Assembly: GCA_029263215.1 (NCBI GenBank)
Contig: JAJCXY010000126.1
Coordinates: 31,333-95,332, forward strand
Length of the DNA stretch: 64,000 bases
Direction of reading: 5' to 3'
DNA from: Acidimicrobiales bacterium
Lineage (GTDB): Bacteria; Actinomycetota; Acidimicrobiia; Acidimicrobiales; Aldehydirespiratoraceae
Shown here in pieces: positions 1 through 8,474 of this stretch; the first letter of the stretch is position 1; each line of letters begins with the position of its first letter. The position numbers were made by a program, and so were the translations under genes. The notes under the pieces were generated by a model, which had not been told where the DNA came from, searched no databases, and saw only the letters and a list, made by a program, of their open reading frames with translations.

Positions 1-1081
1 CATGCTCGTGGATGAACTCAGCCCATTCGATCAGGGTGTCGACCATCTCGTCTTCGGGCACCACCATGACGTTTTGGCCCTTCACGAACAGGTGGCCCCG
101 CTTGTTGCCGGCCGCGATGCCGAGGTCGGCGTCGCGCGCTTCGCCCGGACCGTTGACCACGCAACCCATCACCGCCACCTGGAGCGGGATCTTTCGTTCG
201 CCGAAAGCCGTCATCGCATCCTGGGCGATGGTGAACACATCGACCTCGGCACGACCACAGCTGGGGCAGGCGATGAGGTCGACGTTCTTGCGTTCTCTCA
301 GTCCGAGAGTCTCCAGCAGCTGGCGCCCTGCCCTCGCCTCTTCCACCGGATCGGCGGTGAGCGAGTAGCGGATCGTGTCGCCGATGCCCTCGGCGAGAAG
401 GGTGGCCATGCCGGCGGTGGCCTTGAGCGTGCCGATGGGGGGCGGGCCCGCCTCGGTGACACCGAGATGGAGGGGGTGATCGGTGACCTCGGCCAGCTGG
501 CGATAGGCCTCAATCATCAAGGGAACACTCGATGCCTTCACCGAGATCTTGATCAGGTCGAACCCTACGTCGTCGAAGTAGGCGATCTCCTGAAGCGCCG
601 ACTCCACCATTGCCTCGGGGGTGACCTTGTCGCCGTACTTCTTGTAGAGGTCGGGGTGGAGAGATCCGCCGTTGACGCCAATGCGGATGGGCACGTTGCG
701 ATCCTTGGCCTCGCGAGCCACCAGCTTGATGTGTTCGGGATTGCGGATGTTGCCGGGATTGAGGCGGAGGCAGTGCACTCCTGCCTCGAGCGCTTCGAGG
801 GCTCGGCGATACTGGTGGTGGATGTCGGCCACGATCGGCACCGGAGACCGGGGCACGATCCGAGCGAGTCCCTCGGCTGCCTCCGGTTCGTTGCACGTGC
901 AACGGACTATGTCGGCACCCGCCGCGGCGAGGGCATAGATCTGCTGGAGGGTGGCCTCGTGGTCGGCGGTCTTGGTGACGGTCATCGACTGGACCGTGAT
1001 GGGCGCTCCCCCACCCACGGCCACGTCGCCCACCATCACCTGACGTGTCTCGCGACGAGGAAAACTCTGGGTGAACTCCAC
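1..1081 (-). CDS. ispG: 4-hydroxy-3-methylbut-2-enyl diphosphate synthase (IspG), 3' end cut by window
   Basis: IspG is the [4Fe-4S] enzyme that reduces MEcPP to HMBPP in the cytosolic MEP isoprenoid pathway. The minus-strand frame opens at a GTG (1081) reading VEFTQSFPRRETRQVMVGDV, with an in-frame TAG just upstream. It carries the family's PITVQSMTVTKTADHEAT region, the LRLNPGNI segment of the TIM barrel, and the C-terminal cluster motifs CPSCGRAEVDV and GCVVNGPGEARDAD with the three expected cysteines and a glutamate. About 360 codons are visible and the stop lies left of base 1. It is the last visible gene of the rpsB-to-ispG run and follows rseP by 44 bp. The pathway partner dxr is two genes upstream. 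Confidence 0.95.
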   Translation of the reverse strand, partial: MEFTQSFPRRETRQVMVGDVAVGGGAPITVQSMTVTKTADHEATLQQIYALAAAGADIVRCTCNEPEAAEGLARIVPRSPVPIVADIHHQYRRALEALEAGVHCLRLNPGNIRNPEHIKLVAREAKDRNVPIRIGVNGGSLHPDLYKKYGDKVTPEAMVESALQEIAYFDDVGFDLIKISVKASSVPLMIEAYRQLAEVTDHPLHLGVTEAGPPPIGTLKATAGMATLLAEGIGDTIRYSLTADPVEEARAGRQLLETLGLRERKNVDLIACPSCGRAEVDVFTIAQDAMTAFGERKIPLQVAVMGCVVNGPGEARDADLGIAAGNKRGHLFVKGQNVMVVPEDEMVDTLIEWAEFIHEH

Positions 1082-1125
1082 GAAGCGAATCTACCGGCCC
1101 GGCCCAACCGAACTGGTGCAAACGG

Positions 1126-2574
1126 TCAGCCCAGATCGATGGGATCGACGATGTCGCGGAACAGGGCAAACATGCCGATCACCATCAGCGCCGCGAACAC
1201 GGTGTAGGTGAGGGGCAACAATTTGGCATAGTCGACCTCGTGGCGGCGGCCACCGATGGAACGGACACGTTCATAGATCGCCACTGCCACATGGCCGCCA
1301 TCGAGGGGCGGAAGCGGCACCAGGTTGAACACACCGACAAATATGTTGAGGGCCGCCAGGAAGAACAAGAGCCCTTCCGCATCGAAACTCGCTCCGGCCC
1401 GCGCCGCTCCATAGATCGACAGGATTCGGTCCTCGTCGGGGTTGCGGATATCGAGCGCTCGGCTGGCCAGCTCCCGATCCTCGGCCACTCCCGTCTGCTC
1501 GGTGATATCGGGCGACACGTCGACGGTGTCGGTGAAGAAGTTCGAGAGGGTGCCGGGGGTGAAGAAACGAACCAGACCCGTGGTGGCCTGCTGGGTGAGG
1601 TCGCCGAACTCGGTGACGGCCCGTCGCGCGCCGTCGAACACGCCGAGGGTCTCACGGGCGGGCTCCTGGCTCACACCGAAGAAACCGGTGGTAGCCACCT
1701 CGCTGCCGGCGAGTGTGTTGACCACCACCCCATCGATCACACGCGGGGTCAACTCGCGAGCGGGGTCGACGATTACCGAAAGTTCCTCCCCGAGTCGATG
1801 CTCGGCGACCGCCACGAAGTCGTCCCACGAGAAAACCTCGATGCCCTCGACCGCAAGGATCCGATCGCGGGGAATGAGGCCCTCGATGCCGTCGGCCCCT
1901 TCAGGGGTGAGCCGGGCGCCGAGGATGACAGACTCGGTGAATAGGTCACCGTCACGCTCCCACACCACCTCTACGAGTTGGCCTCCACGCTCCACCACGA
2001 TGTCGCCGAACTGGATGAAGTCGACTACCTCGACACCATCGAGAGAGACGATTTCGTCGCCCACTTCTAGGTCGAGAGCAGCGGCCGCGCTCGCGTCGGA
2101 GACAGACCCGATGGCCCAACTGCCATCGTCGCGACCAACTCCATAGGCGGTGACCAGGATGAATATCAAGATGATGGCCATCATGAAGTGCATCGCCGAA
2201 CCGGCAGACACGACGAGTAGGCGGCGGGGGAACGACTTCACGCGATAGGCGCGGTCCTCGTCGCCCTCCTCTACATCGTCGAGATTGTTCATCCCGATGA
2301 TCCGCACATAGGCACCGGCAGGAATGCCCTTCACCCCGTATTCGGTTTCGCCCTTCCGAAACGACCAGAGCCTCGGCCCGAATCCGATGAAGAATTCGGT
2401 GACCTTCATGCCGGTCCATTTGGCGGTGAGATAGTGGCCGAGTTCGTGCATGAAGATCATGAAGATGATCGCCACCACCACGATCGCCCAGCTCCAACCG
2501 GCCAGCGCACCGAGAGCCACGATCGCACCGATCAGCAGGGCCAACCCGGTGAAATCGTTCTTGGTCTCGTTCAT
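1126..2574 (-). CDS. rseP: RseP-type site-2 intramembrane zinc protease (M50)
   Basis: This 482-aa membrane metalloprotease should cleave transmembrane anti-sigma factors or signal peptides inside the bilayer. The zinc motif HELGH is at residues 43-47 in the first membrane helix. A second hydrophobic segment lies near 110-125, a PDZ-like domain follows, and the C-terminal LPPLDGGH motif sits in the third helix before a last hydrophobic segment. I chose ATG 2574 because it overlaps the dxr stop by 4 bp (ATGA), which indicates translational coupling. Longer open frame upstream runs into dxr and lacks family character. The middle soluble region (about residues 150-370) is longer than a minimal single-PDZ enzyme. 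Clustering with dxr and ispG is common in actinobacteria. Confidence 0.93.
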   Translation of the reverse strand: MNETKNDFTGLALLIGAIVALGALAGWSWAIVVVAIIFMIFMHELGHYLTAKWTGMKVTEFFIGFGPRLWSFRKGETEYGVKGIPAGAYVRIIGMNNLDDVEEGDEDRAYRVKSFPRRLLVVSAGSAMHFMMAIILIFILVTAYGVGRDDGSWAIGSVSDASAAAALDLEVGDEIVSLDGVEVVDFIQFGDIVVERGGQLVEVVWERDGDLFTESVILGARLTPEGADGIEGLIPRDRILAVEGIEVFSWDDFVAVAEHRLGEELSVIVDPARELTPRVIDGVVVNTLAGSEVATTGFFGVSQEPARETLGVFDGARRAVTEFGDLTQQATTGLVRFFTPGTLSNFFTDTVDVSPDITEQTGVAEDRELASRALDIRNPDEDRILSIYGAARAGASFDAEGLLFFLAALNIFVGVFNLVPLPPLDGGHVAVAIYERVRSIGGRRHEVDYAKLLPLTYTVFAALMVIGMFALFRDIVDPIDLG

Positions 2575-3749
2575 GCGTGAACCTTCCTGGTGATCATGTC
2601 TGAAGCCACGGCGCGAGCCCGTCGATCGATGTCCAAAACCGCTTCCACATCGCTTGCCGCGGTGCCCGGCCAATCCTGCAGCACGGCCTCGAGCACAACG
2701 GAGATGTCGACCCAGCGGATCTCGCCCTTGAGAAATGCCTCGACGGCAACCTCGTTGGCAGCACTGAGCCAGGCCGGCGCAGTCTCACCGGCCCGCCCGG
2801 CCTCATAGGCAAGACCCAGGCACGGGAAGGCCTCGAGATCCGGGCGTTGGAAGTCGAGTCGGGTGAGTTCTGACCAGTCGATCGCGCCATAGGGCACTTC
2901 CAATCGGTCGGGAAAGGCCAATGCGTAGCCGATACACAAACGCATGTCGGGCATCGACAGCTGGGCCACGGTGGCGCCGTCGGTGAACGTGACCATGGAG
3001 TGGACCACCGACTGGGGGTGAACCGCCACGTCGATATCGTCGAATCCGATCCCGAACAACTCATGAGCTTCGATCACCTCGAGGCCCTTGTTCATGAGGG
3101 TGGACGAATCGATGGTGATCTTCGGTCCCATCGACCAGGTTGGGTGGGCGAGAGCATCGTCGATACCGACGGATTCGAGATCGTTACGGGTGCGGCCTCT
3201 GAAGGGGCCGCCGCTGGCAGTGAGCACGACCTTTTCAACCCGATCGGCCGGACCGATCTTCCCGCCGATCTCATTGGACCTCAGGCATTGGTGGATCGCG
3301 CAGTGCTCGCTGTCGACCGGGATGAGTTCGGCCCCCGGGGTCGTCCAGGCCCGTTGCACCACAGGCCCCGCCGCGATCAGCGACTCCTTGTTGGCCAGGC
3401 CGAGCCGTTTGCCGGCCTCGAGGGTGGCGAGGGTGACGGAGAGTCCGGCGAAGCCCACTACTCCGTTGATGACGGTGTCGGCGGTGAGCGCAGCGTCGGC
3501 CAGGCCGCTGGTGCCGGTGAGCACCTCGACCCCTTCGGGCACCCTCGCGGCGACTTCAGCAGCGACCGACTCATCACCCACGGCCACCACATCGGGGCGA
3601 AACTCCTTGGCTTGGGCGACGACGGCGTCGACCGAGGAACCGACTCCCAGAGCCGACACGCGATAGCGGTCGGCCGCGCCGCGGAGAATGTCGAGGGTTT
3701 GGGTTCCGATCGAACCCGACGAGCCGAGGACGGCTACAGCGGTGGTCAC
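2571..3749 (-). CDS. dxr: 1-deoxy-D-xylulose 5-phosphate reductoisomerase (Dxr)
   Basis: Dxr converts DXP to MEP with NADPH, the first committed step of the MEP pathway. The 392-aa length is normal. The N-terminus AVLGSSGSIGTQTLDIL is the Rossmann dinucleotide loop. LANKESLIAAG and VDSEHCAIHQCL carry the metal and substrate ligands, and TASGGPF with HPTWSMGPKITIDSSTLMNK is the catalytic domain signature. The start is a GTG at 3749. Its stop overlaps rseP by 4 bp and it follows cdsA by 42 bp. With ispG at the left end, this operon holds two enzymes of isoprenoid synthesis beside phospholipid synthesis. No unusual residue was noticed. Confidence 0.96.
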   Translation of the reverse strand: MTTAVAVLGSSGSIGTQTLDILRGAADRYRVSALGVGSSVDAVVAQAKEFRPDVVAVGDESVAAEVAARVPEGVEVLTGTSGLADAALTADTVINGVVGFAGLSVTLATLEAGKRLGLANKESLIAAGPVVQRAWTTPGAELIPVDSEHCAIHQCLRSNEIGGKIGPADRVEKVVLTASGGPFRGRTRNDLESVGIDDALAHPTWSMGPKITIDSSTLMNKGLEVIEAHELFGIGFDDIDVAVHPQSVVHSMVTFTDGATVAQLSMPDMRLCIGYALAFPDRLEVPYGAIDWSELTRLDFQRPDLEAFPCLGLAYEAGRAGETAPAWLSAANEVAVEAFLKGEIRWVDISVVLEAVLQDWPGTAASDVEAVLDIDRRARAVASDMITRKVHA

Positions 3750-3791
3750 GACAACGACGCTAGGCGGTGAGGGGGCGACCGCCCACGCGGC

Positions 3792-5093
3792 TCAGGCGAA
3801 CAAGACAGCGTTGGCGACGTACCAGGTGGTGGGCAGCACGAACAGCAGGCCGTCGAATCGATCGAGCAGACCGCCATGGCCGGGGAGAATCGACCCCATG
3901 TCCTTGACCCCGAGATCACGTTTCATGAGCGACTCGGCGAGATCACCGATCGGGGCCGCTACCGCCACTGCGATCCCGAGGAGCAGCATGTCGCCGAACC
4001 CACCACCGGAATCCGACAGCGCAAAAGGAGCCGGCTGCTCGAGAACGGCCATGAGGACAGCGGCGCCCACGGCGGCTCCCATGCCACCGAGCAGGCCCTC
4101 GACGGTCTTGTTGGGGCTTGCAGTCGACAACGGCGTGCGGCCGATCGTGCGGCCGACGGCGAGACCACCGACGTCGTAGGCAACGGTGAGAAGGATCGCG
4201 GCGGTGAGCAACCCGGTGCCGTGGGTGTCGATGGAGAGCATCAGGGCCGCGAACGAGCCCAGTAGGCCGATGTGGACGATGCCCAACATCGTGGAGCCGA
4301 GACCCCGCATCACACCGTCGGTGCTCACGCCCATCAGGTACCAGAGCGCGCCGAACACGACCGACAGCACGATCACAAGGGTCATGGCGGCCTCGCCCCG
4401 CCAGTAGACGGCGAGCGGCATCGTGACGACTGCGGTGAGCCCGAGGAGCACAGCCGGCTGATGACCGGCGACTCGAACCGCGTTGTAGAACTCGACCGCG
4501 GCAAGGCCGAGAGCGATCGTGACCACTATCAGCGCGGCCACAGGACCCACCGACATGGCTGCGAGGATCAGGGCTGCGAGGCCCACCCCGACGACCACTG
4601 CCATGGGTAGATCACGGCCGGAACCAGAGCCTGCGGTTGCGCCGAGTTGGGCTGCGATCGATGGCTCGTCGGATGCCTCGACCGGGGCACCGAGCCGAGA
4701 CGGTTTGGCCTGATCATCGAAGGCGAAGAAGTCGTCGGCGATCTCGCTCTCCTCGCCGATCGTCGCTGGTGCGATCGGTGCCTGCTCGTCGTCGGCCCAA
4801 CGAGGCGACGACGGAGCGTCGGACCACGCCGCGAGCTCATCGGGAGCAGCCTCGGCCAGGCTGGGTTCGGGAGTGGGGTCGAAGGTGACGGCGTCGGCGG
4901 TACCCCCGACCTTCGGAACGGTGCCGGTGGCCGGCTCACTCCAATGAGGTACGGCGTCGTCGTCGTCGTCGAACGACACATCGTCGTCGCCGAAGACCGA
5001 TCGGCCCGGCGCGGCGAAGTCGTCGTCGGGTACATCGCCGTCGACGACCTGGAAAGCCTCGAACTCGTTGTGGTCGTTTGAATCGTCGGTCAC
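3792..5093 (-). CDS. cdsA: phosphatidate cytidylyltransferase (CdsA) with long acidic N-terminal extension
   Basis: CdsA makes CDP-diacylglycerol from phosphatidate and CTP in the membrane. The C-terminal signature is clear: LMKRDLGVKDMGSILPGHGG followed by LLDRFDGLLF, with the conserved K-D and H-G-G-x-x-D-R-x-D residues. Several hydrophobic helices occupy about residues 160-400. The first ~150 residues are hydrophilic, rich in Asp, Glu and Pro (for example DDDVSFDDDDDAVPHW) and have no membrane segment, so the 433-aa protein is much longer than the usual ~270-300 aa. Such tails occur in some actinobacterial CdsA proteins and their role is unknown. The start is GTG 5093. It follows frr, with a strong hairpin across the junction. 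Confidence 0.93.
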   Translation of the reverse strand: MTDDSNDHNEFEAFQVVDGDVPDDDFAAPGRSVFGDDDVSFDDDDDAVPHWSEPATGTVPKVGGTADAVTFDPTPEPSLAEAAPDELAAWSDAPSSPRWADDEQAPIAPATIGEESEIADDFFAFDDQAKPSRLGAPVEASDEPSIAAQLGATAGSGSGRDLPMAVVVGVGLAALILAAMSVGPVAALIVVTIALGLAAVEFYNAVRVAGHQPAVLLGLTAVVTMPLAVYWRGEAAMTLVIVLSVVFGALWYLMGVSTDGVMRGLGSTMLGIVHIGLLGSFAALMLSIDTHGTGLLTAAILLTVAYDVGGLAVGRTIGRTPLSTASPNKTVEGLLGGMGAAVGAAVLMAVLEQPAPFALSDSGGGFGDMLLLGIAVAVAAPIGDLAESLMKRDLGVKDMGSILPGHGGLLDRFDGLLFVLPTTWYVANAVLFA

Positions 5094-5111
5094 CGAAATG
5101 CCCCTTCTGTC

Positions 5112-5138
5112 GTTGCTCGAGGTCAGACCTCGAGCAAC
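5112..5138. terminator. 12-bp inverted repeat across the frr stop codon
   Basis: On the minus strand GTTGCTCGAGGT and ACCTCGAGCAAC pair perfectly over 12 bp around a 3-nt loop (CTG). The left arm is the last codons of frr and the loop contains part of the frr TGA. There is no T-tract. It may be a partial terminator, an mRNA processing or stability element, or a translation-coupling structure between frr and cdsA (start 19 bp before the right arm on the coding strand). Confidence 0.5.
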
Positions 5139-5692
5139 TCCTCTTCCTTTTGGGCCTGCGCAGCGTCAATCATGCCAATGAACTCGTCCTTCAGGGTGTC
5201 GAGCTGATCCTCAGCTCTCTGAATGTCGTCCGACGAGACTCCCCCGTCGTCGGTCAGATCGTCAAGCTCCTTGCGAGCGGAGCGTCGAACGCCGTTGACC
5301 CGCTGCTTGGCTTCCTCGGCCATACCGCCGACCACTTTCACGAGATCGCGGCGCCTCTCCTCGGTGAGTGCGGGGAAACTGAGCCGGATGATGCGGCCGT
5401 CGTTGCTGGGTGTGAGCCCCATGTTGGCGTTGATTATCGAGCGCTCGATGGCTTCGAGATTAGCCATGTCGTGAGGAGTGACGATCAGTTGGCGCGCCTC
5501 GGGCACCGCGAAGCTCGCCACCTCCTGGAGCCGCATCTCGACCCCGTAGGCCTCGATGGTGAGCTTCTCGAAAAGTGCAGACGAGGCCCGACCGGTGCGG
5601 ACGGTTGAAAAGTCGCGACGGGCGTGGCCCACCGCCCCATCCATCTTCTCGCTGGCCTCTTCGAGGACCAACTCGAGCAGTTCTTCGCTCAC
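5123..5692 (-). CDS. frr: ribosome recycling factor (Frr)
   Basis: RRF splits post-termination ribosomes together with EF-G. The 189-aa length and sequence are typical: an N-terminal helix with [23 protein letters not shown], then SLI-like [35 protein letters not shown], the RRF core, and a charged three-helix C-terminus. It starts with GTG 5692, overlapping the pyrH stop by 4 bp (GTGA), so the pair is translationally coupled. The last residues EELLEV are slightly extended relative to minimal homologues and form one arm of the inverted repeat at the cdsA junction. Confidence 0.96.
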   Translation of the reverse strand: MSEELLELVLEEASEKMDGAVGHARRDFSTVRTGRASSALFEKLTIEAYGVEMRLQEVASFAVPEARQLIVTPHDMANLEAIERSIINANMGLTPSNDGRIIRLSFPALTEERRRDLVKVVGGMAEEAKQRVNGVRRSARKELDDLTDDGGVSSDDIQRAEDQLDTLKDEFIGMIDAAQAQKEEELLEV

Positions 5693-6456
5693 CCGGTAAC
5701 CCCTTGGTCATCGACGAGCGTACCGACCGATTGGCCTCCGAGCAGGGATTGCAGGTTTCCCTCCCCCATCAGGTCGAAAACCACGATGGGAAGGGAGTTG
5801 TCCATGCACAGTGAGATCGCGGTGGAGTCCATCACCTTGAGGCCCCGGTTGAGCACATCGAGATAGGAGACCCTTTCGAGCTTGGTGGCATCGGGGTCGA
5901 GTCGGGGGTCGGCGGTGTAGATGCCGTCGGTGCCGCCGTGGGTGCCCTTGAGCACCGCGTCGGCTTCGATCTCCACCGCCCTCAGCGAGGCTGCGGTGTC
6001 GGTGGTGAAGAAGGGATTGCCCGTGCCGCCGGCAAAGATGACTATGCGCCCCTTTTCCAGATGGCGGGTGGCGCGCCTGCGGATGTAGGGCTCGGCGATC
6101 TGAGCCATGTGGATAGCCGACTGGACCCGGGTCGGGGCACCCATCTGCTCGAGAGTGTCCTGAAGGGCCAGCCCGTTCATGACCGTGGCCAGCATTCCCA
6201 TGTAGTCGGCTTGGGCGGGGTCCATTCCCTCGCCCGCGCCCTCGATACCGCGCCAGATGTTGCCACCACCGACCACCACTGCGATGTCGATGTCGAACTG
6301 GGCCTTGGCCGCGACGATGTCTTCCGCGATGGAGCGGACCGTAGTGCCGTCGATGCCGAATTCGAGCGGCCCGGCGAACGCCTCGCCGGAGAGTTTCAAC
6401 AAGACTCGATTCCATCGAGCAGGTGCGGTTCCCCGGGTGGCGTTGTCGTCGCTCAT
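5689..6456 (-). CDS. pyrH: UMP kinase (PyrH)
   Basis: UMP kinase phosphorylates UMP to UDP for pyrimidine nucleotide supply. The 255-aa protein has the amino-acid-kinase-fold signature [13 protein letters not shown], the [11 protein letters not shown] glycine loop, the [21 protein letters not shown] helix, and the C-terminal [20 protein letters not shown] and [21 protein letters not shown] segments. It begins 4 bp downstream of the tsf stop and overlaps frr by 4 bp. The N-terminus has about 15 extra polar residues before the first strand, as in many actinobacterial homologues. Confidence 0.96.
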   Translation of the reverse strand: MSDDNATRGTAPARWNRVLLKLSGEAFAGPLEFGIDGTTVRSIAEDIVAAKAQFDIDIAVVVGGGNIWRGIEGAGEGMDPAQADYMGMLATVMNGLALQDTLEQMGAPTRVQSAIHMAQIAEPYIRRRATRHLEKGRIVIFAGGTGNPFFTTDTAASLRAVEIEADAVLKGTHGGTDGIYTADPRLDPDATKLERVSYLDVLNRGLKVMDSTAISLCMDNSLPIVVFDLMGEGNLQSLLGGQSVGTLVDDQGVTG

Positions 6457-6460
6457 GAGA

Positions 6461-7249
6461 TCAGGACCCGATCACAACCTGGAGGAACCGGACGATCGAC
6501 CCGCCGCCGAGGCTGTCTCGCACCGCGGTCTTGTCGCCGTGGAGGCCCTGCTCGAGGAGGACCCGTTCACCGAACCAGCCTCGCATCCGGCCCTCGACGA
6601 TCTTGTCCCAGGCCTGCTCGGGCTTGCCCTCGGCCTTGGTGATCTCCAGAAGCGACTCGCGCTCCTTGGCAATCTCGGCGTCGGGAATCTCGTCTGCCGA
6701 CAAGTAGGTCGGCTTAGCGAACGCTATGTGCAGCGCCACCTGATGTAGATCGTCCTGGCCGACGCCGCTGCCTTCCACGACCACCGCGATGACACCGCGG
6801 CCGTCCTGGACGTGCAGGTAGGTGTCGAGGAGGTTGCCCTCCGCCGCCTCGACCCGCTCGACCGCGCCGAGCGCGATGTTTTCCTTGATCTTGACCTGAA
6901 GGTCTTCAATCGAAGAGGTGTGAGCAGCCAGGGCATCGACACCATCAGCCAGCACTACGCGAGCGAGGGTGTCGGCCAAGGAGGTGACGGCTTCGTTCTT
7001 GGCGGAGAAGTCGGTCTCGGTCTTCACCTGCACGAAAGCCGCGACGTTTCCTTCTATCGCGAGGGCAATGGTGCCCTCGTCGTTGTCGCGGTCGCTGCGG
7101 GCCGCGGCCTTGGCCAGGCCCTTTTCTCTCAGCGACTGGGTGGCGGCTTCCATATCGCCGTCGCTGTCGGTGAGGGCTCGCTTGGCATCCATCATTCCGG
7201 CGCCGGTGGCGTCGCGTAACGCCTTGACGTCCTTCGCGGAAATAGACAT
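6461..7249 (-). CDS. tsf: elongation factor Ts
   Basis: EF-Ts recycles GDP from EF-Tu. The 262-aa frame starts at ATG 7249 ([18 protein letters not shown]). The signature [12 protein letters not shown] and the following [20 protein letters not shown] match the EF-Ts N-terminal UBA-like domain, with two dimerisation-domain repeats after it ([20 protein letters not shown] and the later [18 protein letters not shown]). A longer frame upstream would extend into the rpsB-tsf spacer and lacks family sequence. rpsB ends 55 bp upstream, the usual arrangement. Confidence 0.96.
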   Translation of the reverse strand: MSISAKDVKALRDATGAGMMDAKRALTDSDGDMEAATQSLREKGLAKAAARSDRDNDEGTIALAIEGNVAAFVQVKTETDFSAKNEAVTSLADTLARVVLADGVDALAAHTSSIEDLQVKIKENIALGAVERVEAAEGNLLDTYLHVQDGRGVIAVVVEGSGVGQDDLHQVALHIAFAKPTYLSADEIPDAEIAKERESLLEITKAEGKPEQAWDKIVEGRMRGWFGERVLLEQGLHGDKTAVRDSLGGGSIVRFLQVVIGS

Positions 7250-7304
7250 TCGGTTCGTTCCTTGTTGAGTCTGGGAGAGAATAGGTGTTTGTGAAGGTGT
7301 GGAC

Positions 7305-7480
7305 TCAGGCCTGCGGCGTGCCGGCATCGCCAGCGGCCGGCAGTGCATCGTCGTCGCTCTCTACGGCCTCAGCAGGAGCCTCCACCTCAGCGGCGGGAGC
7401 CTTCACGTCAGCGGCGGGAGCCTCAGCAGGAGCCTCGACCTCAGCAGCAGGAGTTTCGACCTCAGCGGGCGGGTCGTCCT
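7305..7480. repeat. degenerate repeats encoding the S2 tail
   Basis: Within the 3' end of rpsB, 15-36-bp units of the form cctc-acctcagc-ggcggga recur imperfectly and encode alternating [12 protein letters not shown] and AADVKA peptides. This is a coding low-complexity repeat, not a mobile element. Confidence 0.5.
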
Positions 7481-8303
7481 TGGCTGCGGCGACGCGAGCC
7501 TCACGCTCGGCGGCTTCGGCTGCAGCCGCGGCACGGGCCTGGGCCTGTTGCTCGGCCACTTCGGCTTCTTGAAGGGCGTTGCGCTGGGCGCCGTCGCCTG
7601 ACTTCTCGGCCTTCTTGGAACGGATGAAGCGGCCCTCGAGCACGGCGTCGCTGATCACGCGGCTCATGAGCTCGCCGGCGCGGATCGCGTCGTCGTTGCC
7701 CGGGATCGCGTAGTCGACGAGGTCGGGATCACAGTTGGTGTCGACCACGGCCACGATCGGGATACCGATCTTGCGGGCTTCGGTGACCGCGATGTGCTCC
7801 TTCTTGGTGTCGAGCACGAAGATCGCTTCGGGAAGCTTCTGCATGTCACGGATGCCACCCAGGTTGCGCTCGAGCTTCACGAGCTCACGTCCGATGAGGA
7901 GGGCTTCCTTCTTCGGCATGGCCTCGAACTCGCCCGAGTCGCGCATGCGGCGGTAGTCCTGCATCTTGCTCACGCGCTTGGAGATGGTCTGGAAGTTGGT
8001 GAGCATGCCACCGAGCCAGCGCTCGTTGATATAGGGCATGTTGCAACGTTCGGCATAGGACTGGATGGAGTCCTGGGCCTGCTTCTTGGTGCCGATGAAC
8101 AGCACCGTGCCGCCGTTGGCGACGAGATCTCGCACGAAGACGTAGGACGCTTCGAGATGGTTGAGCGTCTGGTGGAGATCCACGATGTGGATGCCCGAGC
8201 GCTCGCCGTGGATGAACCGCTTCATCTTGGGGTTCCAGCGACGAGTCTGATGGCCGAAATGGACGCCGGCCTCCAGCAGCTGCTTCATGGAAATTACTGC
8301 CAT
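7305..8303 (-). CDS. rpsB: 30S ribosomal protein S2 with Ala/Pro/Glu-rich C-terminal tail
   Basis: S2 assembles late on the 30S platform. The start ATG 8303 gives [20 protein letters not shown], the canonical N-terminus, and the core runs to about residue 240 ([16 protein letters not shown]). The remaining ~90 residues are low-complexity, alternating Ala/Glu/Arg-rich and then imperfect repeats of the type [11 protein letters not shown]. Total 332 aa, against ~240-280 in most bacteria. Tails of this sort occur on S2 in several actinobacteria. tsf follows, so this is the usual S2-EF-Ts transcription unit. A 171-bp gap separates it from the lipase-like gene upstream. Confidence 0.96.
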   Translation of the reverse strand: MAVISMKQLLEAGVHFGHQTRRWNPKMKRFIHGERSGIHIVDLHQTLNHLEASYVFVRDLVANGGTVLFIGTKKQAQDSIQSYAERCNMPYINERWLGGMLTNFQTISKRVSKMQDYRRMRDSGEFEAMPKKEALLIGRELVKLERNLGGIRDMQKLPEAIFVLDTKKEHIAVTEARKIGIPIVAVVDTNCDPDLVDYAIPGNDDAIRAGELMSRVISDAVLEGRFIRSKKAEKSGDGAQRNALQEAEVAEQQAQARAAAAAEAAEREARVAAAKDDPPAEVETPAAEVEAPAEAPAADVKAPAAEVEAPAEAVESDDDALPAAGDAGTPQA

Positions 8304-8474
8304 GGTGTTCTCCCGGTTGTGACAGCTCGCACGGGACGCATGAGCGACCGGGTGTGGCGCGAGCCGAATTCGATCCGCCGCCACCCGATTGGTGGCGAGA
8401 GGGGCCCGATTTCGGACCGTTGAGGAGTGTATCGGGGCCCGCAGCGGCGTCCTCGCGCCGACGGGTCGGTCTGG

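Noticed and set aside
2..1207. Long plus-strand open frame of 401 codons opposite ispG
   Set aside because: It is the complement of the clear IspG coding frame on minus, and its His/Asp/Gly-rich product has no domain.
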